NCBI GenBank assembly: GCA_902803355.1
Contig: CADCPP010000002.1
Location: 1-15,092, forward strand
Length of the DNA: 15,092 bases
Source of the DNA: an uncultured Lachnospiraceae bacterium
GTDB taxonomy: Bacteria > Bacillota > Clostridia > Lachnospirales > Lachnospiraceae
Direction: 5' to 3'
Shown in pieces: positions 13,799 through 15,092 of this stretch (positions are counted from its first letter, which is position 1; every line of letters starts with the position of its first letter). Position numbers and translations under genes: made by a program. Under the pieces are notes generated by a model. The model was given only the letters and a program-made list of their open reading frames with translations, was not told where the DNA came from and did no database searches.

Positions 13799-14979
13799 TG
13801 GGAAAGCTGATCCTCACGAGGTACCGGGACGGCGTTCTGTCTGCATTATATGACGGAAAGCGCGTGATCCTTCTGGACTGGAACGGCAAGAGCGATGCAC
13901 CGCGTCGCGGCGATATCTTCCGCGCCAGGATCGAATCGGTGAACCGCGGCATCGAGGCCGCCTTTGCCGATCTTGGCAGCGGATATAAAGGATACCTGCC
14001 GCTTGAGGGCGATAAGTCCCTGAAGGCCGGTGCGGAATTAAGCGTACAGGTCGACAAGGAAGCAGTGAAGACAAAGCTTCCCGTGCTGACGCGTCAGCTG
14101 TCTCTTCCCGGGAAATATCTGGTGCTGCTGCCGGAAGGAAGGGGCATCAGATGGTCGCGTAAGCTTGATCCGGAAAGCCTGCCGGCTGATCTTTCTGAAC
14201 GCCTTGCGCCTTACGCGCAGGACAGCGGGCTGATCGTACGGACAAATGCGGCAGATGCTGAGCCGGAATCGATTCTGCAGGAAGCCGGGCGACTGAGCGA
14301 GCTGGCAAAGCAGATCGCCGTCCGCGCAGAGCACAGTCTCTGTCCTTCGCTCCTCCTTAAGGGAGAAGCAGAGTATCTTGCCCTGCTGCGCGACCTTCGC
14401 GAAGGAGAAGCCGAGGAGATCCTGACGGACGATCAGGAAATCTTCCGGGAAGCCGAAGAGTGGCTGAAAGCAAATCAGCCGGAGGACCTGCCGAAGCTTC
14501 GGCTGTATACAGACCCCCGGATGCCTCTTGCCGCCCTGTATTCGCTGGAGACTGCGCTGCGCAGGGCAACGGAAAAGAAGGTCTGGCTGAAGAGCGGCGG
14601 ATACCTGATCATCGAGCCGACAGAAGCGATGACGGTCATTGATGTCAATACCGGAAAAAATGAAGGGCGCAGATCAGCAGAAGAGACGATCCTGGAGACC
14701 GATCTTGAGGCGGCATGGGAGATCGCGGCGCAGCTGCGGCTTCGGAACATCAGCGGCATCATCGTAGTCGATTTCATCAACCTGAAGGAAGAAGCGAACC
14801 GGGCAAAGCTCACCGCAGCGCTCGCCGAAGCGGTGAAGGCCGATCCCGTGCATACCGCTGTGGAAGGTCTGACCAGACTGGGGCTGATGGAGCTGACGCG
14901 CAAGAAACGCTCTGCACCTCTCCGGGAAAAAATCAGCCCTTCCGCAGGACCTGATTCTTTTTCCGAAAAAAGTTGTTGA
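13798..14979 (+). CDS. rng: RNase E/G family endoribonuclease, short form without zinc link
   Basis: RNase E/G enzymes cut single-stranded, AU-rich RNA and help mature rRNA and turn over mRNA. The 393-residue product has an S1-like RNA-binding domain near the N-terminus (about 35-75, RGDIFRARIESVNRGIEAAFADLGSG). The catalytic metal site is D282 (VIDVNTGKN) and D325 (IVVDFIN), 43 residues apart, exactly as D303 and D346 of E. coli RNase E. The sequence ends shortly after GLMELTRKKRSAPL. The CPxC zinc-link cysteines, expected about 20 residues further on, are missing, and the only cysteine near the end is the last residue C393. RNase G of E. coli has 489 residues. Its ATG overlaps the DUF2344 stop by one base, with AGAGGAG upstream. 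The TGA stop lies inside the -35 box of the next promoter. Confidence 0.93.
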   Translation: MGKLILTRYRDGVLSALYDGKRVILLDWNGKSDAPRRGDIFRARIESVNRGIEAAFADLGSGYKGYLPLEGDKSLKAGAELSVQVDKEAVKTKLPVLTRQLSLPGKYLVLLPEGRGIRWSRKLDPESLPADLSERLAPYAQDSGLIVRTNAADAEPESILQEAGRLSELAKQIAVRAEHSLCPSLLLKGEAEYLALLRDLREGEAEEILTDDQEIFREAEEWLKANQPEDLPKLRLYTDPRMPLAALYSLETALRRATEKKVWLKSGGYLIIEPTEAMTVIDVNTGKNEGRRSAEETILETDLEAAWEIAAQLRLRNISGIIVVDFINLKEEANRAKLTAALAEAVKADPVHTAVEGLTRLGLMELTRKKRSAPLREKISPSAGPDSFSEKSC

Positions 14980-15004
14980 CAAATCCATTCCGGATGTGTA
15001 TAGT
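14976..15004 (+). promoter_or_regulatory. Promoter for tRNA-Pro, overlapping the rng stop codon
   Basis: TTGACA (14976-14981, perfect -35) and TATAGT (14999-15004, five of six) are spaced by exactly 17 bases. The tRNA begins 12 bases after the -10 box, so transcription would start close to the mature 5' end. The TGA of rng (14977-14979) is part of the -35 box. Confidence 0.9.
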
Positions 15005-15015
15005 AGTCAAGGCAT

Positions 15016-15089
15016 CGAGGCGTGGCTCAGCTTGGTAGAGCGCTGCGTTCGGGACGCAGAGGTCGCAGGTTCAAATCCTGTCGCCTCGA
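15016..15089 (+). tRNA. tRNA-Pro, anticodon CGG
   Basis: All parts fold. The acceptor stem is CGAGGCG/CGCCTCG (15016-15022, 15082-15088). The D arm is GCTC/GAGC with a loop AGCTTGGTA. The anticodon stem is CTGCG/CGCAG with loop TTCGGGA, which places CGG at the anticodon. The T arm is GCAGG/CCTGT with loop TTCAAAT. The total is 74 nt before CCA, with a C1-G72 pair and A73 discriminator, both typical of bacterial tRNA-Pro. The 3' CCA is not encoded (ACTG follows), so it must be added by nucleotidyltransferase. The window ends three bases later, so other tRNAs or a terminator may follow. Confidence 0.97.
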
Positions 15090-15092
15090 CTG

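Noticed and set aside
14957..14972. CTTTTT/AAAAAAG inverted repeat near the end of rng
   Set aside because: The stem is almost only A-T pairs within coding sequence and has no T tail, so it is unlikely to be a terminator.
1..15092. CRISPR arrays, insertion sequences, prophage genes or toxin-antitoxin pairs
   Set aside because: No spaced direct repeats, transposase or phage motifs, or small paired genes were seen; the window reads as conserved chromosomal backbone.

Overview
The window is a compact, gene-dense chromosomal segment of core metabolism and RNA-maintenance genes. It suggests an anaerobic, moderately GC-rich Firmicute of the Clostridia, most likely Lachnospiraceae-like. The reasons are a pyruvate:ferredoxin oxidoreductase, a RecU-type Holliday junction resolvase (a Firmicutes family), a stand-alone CarD-like regulator, the order rsmD-coaD-coiled-coil protein, and the chain radical SAM (TIGR03960 type)-DUF2344-RNase G. 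The taxonomic call is inference from gene content and recalled gene order; no search was run. I see no mobile element, prophage, CRISPR array or frame-broken gene.

Layout. Bases 1-3288 hold the 3' part of a pyruvate:ferredoxin oxidoreductase gene whose 5' end lies outside the window; a strong hairpin terminator follows. A short promoter region leads into rlmH (23S rRNA methyltransferase) and a closely spaced FAD-dependent oxidoreductase gene of unknown substrate (3440-5622). A perfect 17-bp hairpin ends this unit and also the convergent carD-like gene (5714-6238, minus strand). An AT-rich divergent region of about 220 bp (6239-6457) carries a near-consensus promoter for the next unit, plus a 15-bp palindrome and a triple TTAAC repeat of unknown meaning. 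That unit is rsmD (GTG start), coaD and a coiled-coil protein (6458-8138), closed by another terminator.

From 8201 to 14979 seven same-strand genes run with gaps of 46 bases or less or with overlaps: a HAD-family phosphatase, a two-helix membrane protein of unknown function, an RluA-family pseudouridine synthase, recU, a B12-type radical SAM protein, a DUF2344 protein and an RNase E/G family nuclease. Several junctions are arranged for translational coupling (an 11-bp overlap, ATGA, TAATG). The window closes with tRNA-Pro(CGG), driven by its own near-perfect promoter, whose -35 box contains the stop codon of the RNase gene.

How the genes work together. Many of the products act on RNA: RlmH and RsmD methylate 23S and 16S rRNA, the RluA protein makes pseudouridine, and the RNase G-like enzyme matures or degrades RNA. 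CoaD makes the CoA precursor and the oxidoreductase consumes CoA, but they sit in separate transcription units. I found no clearly new system. The least understood parts are the radical SAM/DUF2344/RNase trio, the coiled-coil and membrane proteins, the RNase lacking its zinc-link cysteines, and a tiny arginine-rich reading frame overlapping the HAD start.
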